The notes beneath the pieces were generated by a model. That model was not told the origin of the DNA and did no database searches. It worked only from the letters and a program-made list of their open reading frames with translations. This document shows, one piece after another, positions 6,352 through 9,274 of a DNA stretch of 9,274 bases. Numbering within the stretch: the stretch's first letter is position 1; the number at the start of each line of letters is the position of its first letter. This stretch comes from CAYPYI01 sp964415085 (GTDB lineage Bacteria > Bacillota > Clostridia > Tissierellales > Tissierellaceae). The stretch is taken from assembly GCA_964415085.1 (NCBI GenBank), contig CAYPYI010000056.1, forward strand, positions 1 to 9,274, written 5' to 3'. A program made the position numbers and the translations under genes.

Positions 6352-8334
6352 TTATTCTTCACTATTTAGAAATAAAGATAATCTGTATTCCTTTGTATTA
6401 TATGCAGTTTCTACAAAGCTTAGCATAAGTCCATCATCGGTTATATATACTATCTCATCTAAGCTATTACCATCTAAATCTGATACTCCTGATAAAAATT
6501 CATCATCTTTAATATAATCTTGTCCAAACATATCAGTTATATCTTTAAAAGTTGGATATTTATCAACTCCATATATAAATATCTGATCTCCATCAAGTGC
6601 TATAAGTTTATCCGAGTCTGTATTAAAGGTAAAATATTTTTCCTGATTATCTTCATCTATATATACAAAATATTTTGCATATCCTAAATGTAAGTCTTCT
6701 AATAAATCTTTATCAGGTTTACCCATGATATTAATAATTTCATCTGATGTTTTTCCAAAATACTTTCTTAGATTTTTTAAGTTATCTATAACTTTATCTT
6801 GTTCTTCTTTAGTCAGATTATTTTCTGTTTTGATATCATCTTCATTATCTTCTATTTCATCAATCTGTCTTTTACTTAAATCTTGATTAGGTATTACTGA
6901 ACTATCTATGTCTTTAAATATAAAGCCCTTATATTCTAATGTTTCTTCTTTTATTTCATACTCTTTATTTACAGACCCTACATATGTCATTTGATCTAAG
7001 TCTAAATAAACATGACTAATCATATTTATAATATCTTTTTTTAAGTTTTCATTAAATGATATGTCTATATCATAAATTAGATTAATTACATCTTCTTTTA
7101 GAAGTTTTCCATCTTCTCTATAAAGATTTGTCTCTATACCTGCATCTATCATATTTTTGGGAAATGTTAATCTTGCATATTCATTTTTATCATAATCAAT
7201 AATATCTAATACAAATCCATTTTCTATAGAAATGTTTATATCCTCTTTTAAAATACTATCTATATTATATTCTTTTTCATTAATTGAGTATATATTAAGG
7301 TCTTTTTTATTTTCACTGCCACCTTGACTTTCTACCGACAGAATTTCTTTATAAGCATCTTTATCTAAATCAGAAAATACTAGTTCTATTTCCACTGCCT
7401 TTGACTCACTAATTTCTATTACACTCGTTTTACCTTCATTAAGTATAATTGATATGCTTCCACCATCTTCATATAAATACTTTTCTTTAGATGTAACAAG
7501 TACTACATCTTTTCTTAAATCAAAATCTAAATCTTCAAAATATATTTTTTCTATTTTTTCACCATCATGATTATCAAAATAATACTTAAGTCCTTTTAGA
7601 AAAGAATTATCTATATTAATATTATTTTCTTCTATTTTTTCTATTACTTCTTTTGCAAGAACTAAATCTTCATAATATGCATAACCTATTAGCACTCTAT
7701 CTCTTATTAATTCTTCTAAAAGTAGTATATCTGTATCTTTATTTATATTATCTATTGTTTTTCTTTCTAGTTCTTCATCTTGATAATTATTTATTTTGTT
7801 TTCTAAAAATATTAAAAACTCATCATTTTTAGGCTTGTAATTATCTTTTAGTTCACTTATTAGTTCTTGATTGTCCTTATTTAAAACAAGTAAATTATTA
7901 AATATTCTATCTGTCATATCAGATTTATTTATATCTAAAAAGAATTTTTTATATTTTTCTTGATAAAGGTCTGAATCAATAATCTCTATTAAGTCTAAAT
8001 ATAAACTTTCCTTATCTATCTCACCATTTATATTTACTACTGCCTTTACTAATATATCAGCTGCTTGTTCTTTATTTCCATAATAATTTTTTATGTATGC
8101 TAAGTTTTTATAAACTATAGGTTCATCGTCAAATATTTCAAGTAGGTTTTCATATGCTTTTTCTGCAGCTAGTAAATCTTTTTCTTCTATTAGCTTTTCT
8201 GCTTTTAACAAACTTTTTTCTTTATTATCAATTTTTTCAACAACTTTAGGTGTATCATCCTTTTTACTGCAGGCTGTAAATAAGCTAGTAATTGTAAGTA
8301 TTAGTATAAATGTTTTTATAATTCTCTTTTTCAT
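6352..8334 (-). CDS. Large lipoprotein with TPR-like and VCBS/FG-GAP-like motifs, function unknown
   Basis: I do not recognise this 660-residue protein as a named gene. Residues 1-21 are a lipoprotein signal (MKKR, hydrophobic core, then LFTA-C); Cys22 would be lipidated, anchoring it on the outer face of the membrane. Residues about 40-105 look like TPR helices (AEKLIEEKDLLAAEKAYENL, then EPIVYKNLAYIKNYYGNKEQAADILVKAV), followed by more helical sequence to about 245. Acidic segments like VCBS/FG-GAP repeats appear at 264-280 (IYFEDLDFDLRKDVVLV), 318-333 (LVFSDLDKDAYKEILS) and 615-631 (SGVSDLDGNSLDEIVYI). Residues about 515-590 (LRKYFGKTSDEIINIMGKPD, then a beta-rich stretch) resemble small extracytoplasmic BamE/DUF4309-like modules, a weak match from memory. 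An acidic linker lies at 492-504. Start: ATG at 8332-8334 with AGGGGGA 6 bases upstream. It has a possible promoter of its own and terminators downstream, so it is probably monocistronic. Confidence 0.85.
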   Translation of the reverse strand: MKKRIIKTFILILTITSLFTACSKKDDTPKVVEKIDNKEKSLLKAEKLIEEKDLLAAEKAYENLLEIFDDEPIVYKNLAYIKNYYGNKEQAADILVKAVVNINGEIDKESLYLDLIEIIDSDLYQEKYKKFFLDINKSDMTDRIFNNLLVLNKDNQELISELKDNYKPKNDEFLIFLENKINNYQDEELERKTIDNINKDTDILLLEELIRDRVLIGYAYYEDLVLAKEVIEKIEENNINIDNSFLKGLKYYFDNHDGEKIEKIYFEDLDFDLRKDVVLVTSKEKYLYEDGGSISIILNEGKTSVIEISESKAVEIELVFSDLDKDAYKEILSVESQGGSENKKDLNIYSINEKEYNIDSILKEDINISIENGFVLDIIDYDKNEYARLTFPKNMIDAGIETNLYREDGKLLKEDVINLIYDIDISFNENLKKDIINMISHVYLDLDQMTYVGSVNKEYEIKEETLEYKGFIFKDIDSSVIPNQDLSKRQIDEIEDNEDDIKTENNLTKEEQDKVIDNLKNLRKYFGKTSDEIINIMGKPDKDLLEDLHLGYAKYFVYIDEDNQEKYFTFNTDSDKLIALDGDQIFIYGVDKYPTFKDITDMFGQDYIKDDEFLSGVSDLDGNSLDEIVYITDDGLMLSFVETAYNTKEYRLSLFLNSEE

Positions 8335-8367
8335 TTTTTATCCCCCTATATAATTACTTTTAAGTTA

Positions 8368-8396
8368 ATTATATCCTAATTAAACTAATGATTGTA
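8368..8396 (-). promoter_or_regulatory. Possible promoter of the lipoprotein gene
   Basis: On the minus strand a perfect TATAAT (8368-8373), with TACAAT (8391-8396) 17 bases upstream as a weak -35 box. It lies just past the CpsB-gene terminator, which fits an independent transcript. The -10 box is good; the -35 box is poor. Confidence 0.45.
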
Positions 8397-8404
8397 CTTC
8401 AAAT

Positions 8405-8431
8405 AAAAACTGGAAGAGCTTACTCTTCCAG
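8405..8431 (-). terminator. Intrinsic terminator of the CpsB-type phosphatase gene
   Basis: CTGGAAGAG (8410-8418) pairs perfectly with CTCTTCCAG (8423-8431), a 9-bp stem with a 4-base loop and the most GC-rich hairpin in the window. It begins 3 bases after the TGA stop and is followed on the minus strand by TTTTTATTT. This is a textbook arrangement. Confidence 0.93.
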
Positions 8432-8434
8432 CTA

Positions 8435-9214
8435 TCACTTTCTAAAAATATCTTTTATACGAAACTTCTTTTTATAGTATATAGGATTTGTACTGTCTAT
8501 ATTCTCATTTAACAATATCTTCTTTGGGTTATCTAAGGCTAGATTTTTAAATTTTTCTTCACCTATTATATTCTTAATCATTTCAATTCCTCTTGCAACA
8601 TTGGGGCTTCTTCTTAAGTTTGAATGTGCATCTGTTCCTATGAAATGAACCATGTTACATTTTAAGATGTTTTCTGTCGCTTCTTTAATTTCCAGTCCAT
8701 ATTTACCCTCTATGCTTGGTATGTTAACTTGAACAAGACATCCCTTTATAATTAAATCATAAAGAATATTTATATCTTTACATATTACTATATTTCTTTC
8801 AGGATGAGCTAATACTGGTATATATCCAAGTTTAAGAAGCTTATCTATCATATCCAGGCAATTTTTTGGTAAATCCATAAATGGAAGTTCTATCAATATA
8901 TATTTAGTATTGTTTAACGTTGTTATTTTTTCCATTTTTAAGTTATCTAACAAATTATCACAAATATATATTTCATTTCCTAAATATATATCAAGATAAA
9001 TTTCATTTAATTTTAACTCTTTTTTTAAATTATTTAATGTTTCAATATTTTTATAATAGTTATTATCCATTGTACTATTTTCTACATAATGAGGTGTAGC
9101 TATTACTGTATGAAAACCATTTTCTATATACAGCTTAGCCATTTCTATTGATGTTTCTATATCTTTTGACCCATCATCTATATTTGGTAATATGTGTGAA
9201 TGAATATCTATCAT
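8435..9214 (-). CDS. cpsB: CpsB/CapC (YwqE-like) manganese-dependent tyrosine-protein phosphatase
   Basis: This is a complete 259-residue PHP-fold phosphatase, close to the usual family length of about 250. Members remove phosphate from tyrosines of bacterial BY-kinases (CpsD/YwqD type) and so tune capsule or exopolysaccharide synthesis in the cytoplasm. The metal-binding pattern is intact: HSH near the N terminus (His5, His7), Asp14 in NIDDGS, His42 in ATPHY, Glu81 in LGNEI, His137 in AHPER, and Asp195/His197 in GTDAHS, followed by Arg201-Arg202. The C-terminal tail (about 247-259) is basic (YKKKFRIKDIFRK). Start: ATG at 9212-9214 with AAGGAAG 6 bases upstream. It normally sits beside a Wzz-like adaptor and the BY-kinase; neither is visible because the window ends 60 bases upstream, while the terminator directly downstream makes it the last gene of its transcript. 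The symbol rests on family membership, not on shown orthology. Confidence 0.92.
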   Translation of the reverse strand: MIDIHSHILPNIDDGSKDIETSIEMAKLYIENGFHTVIATPHYVENSTMDNNYYKNIETLNNLKKELKLNEIYLDIYLGNEIYICDNLLDNLKMEKITTLNNTKYILIELPFMDLPKNCLDMIDKLLKLGYIPVLAHPERNIVICKDINILYDLIIKGCLVQVNIPSIEGKYGLEIKEATENILKCNMVHFIGTDAHSNLRRSPNVARGIEMIKNIIGEEKFKNLALDNPKKILLNENIDSTNPIYYKKKFRIKDIFRK

Positions 9215-9255
9215 GATAATCTTCCTTTTTCTATATACATAAATATTTGTATAAT

Positions 9256-9261
9256 ATTATA
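9256..9261 (-). promoter_or_regulatory. Possible -10 box upstream of cpsB
   Basis: The minus strand carries TATAAT 42 bases before the cpsB start. The matching -35 box would lie beyond the right edge, so it cannot be judged. AT-rich sequence makes this weak evidence, and cpsB could equally be transcribed from an upstream operon promoter. Confidence 0.2.
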
Positions 9262-9274
9262 TCATATTATAAAG

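Overview
The window is strongly AT-rich, and all five recognisable genes lie on the minus strand. S-layer homology (SLH) domains, a lipobox lipoprotein, a Gram-positive-type CpsB/YwqE phosphatase, strong AGGAGG-like ribosome binding sites and U-tract hairpin terminators point to a low-GC Firmicute, most likely a member of the Clostridia. A run of exactly 100 N (6002-6101) shows a draft scaffold, so everything right of the gap is joined to the left only by scaffolding. The genus cannot be told from the sequence.

In transcription order (right to left) the layout is as follows. (1) 8435-9214 is a complete CpsB/CapC-type PHP-fold tyrosine phosphatase, closed by a clean terminator at 8410-8431. 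(2) 6352-8334 is a 660-residue lipoprotein of unknown function with an N-terminal TPR-like region and several acidic, VCBS/FG-GAP-like motifs, followed by two terminator-like hairpins. (3) After the gap, 3672-5984 is a 770-residue fusion of a cupin-like sensor, an AraC-type DNA-binding domain and a GH39 (beta-xylosidase)-like domain that seems to have lost both catalytic glutamates. (4) After a 339-base pyrimidine-rich spacer, 1359-3332 is a methyl-accepting chemotaxis protein of 657 codons, cut by one in-frame TAA at 2541-2543. (5) 161-1237 is a secreted SLH protein with a beta-helix-like C-terminal half, starting at GTG, with its own sigma-A-type promoter and an unusually long terminator hairpin.

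The genes look like separate transcription units rather than one operon: terminators or promoters separate most of them. The shared theme is the cell surface and sensing of the environment: polysaccharide control (CpsB), a surface lipoprotein, a probable carbohydrate-responsive regulator, a chemoreceptor and a wall-bound SLH protein. No direct functional link among them is shown by the sequence.

The points most worth a second look are the single nonsense codon in an otherwise intact chemoreceptor and the apparent pseudo-enzyme GH39 domain attached to a transcription factor. The TPR plus VCBS-like lipoprotein, which I could not assign to a named family, comes next. I found no mobile element, CRISPR array, tRNA or rRNA.
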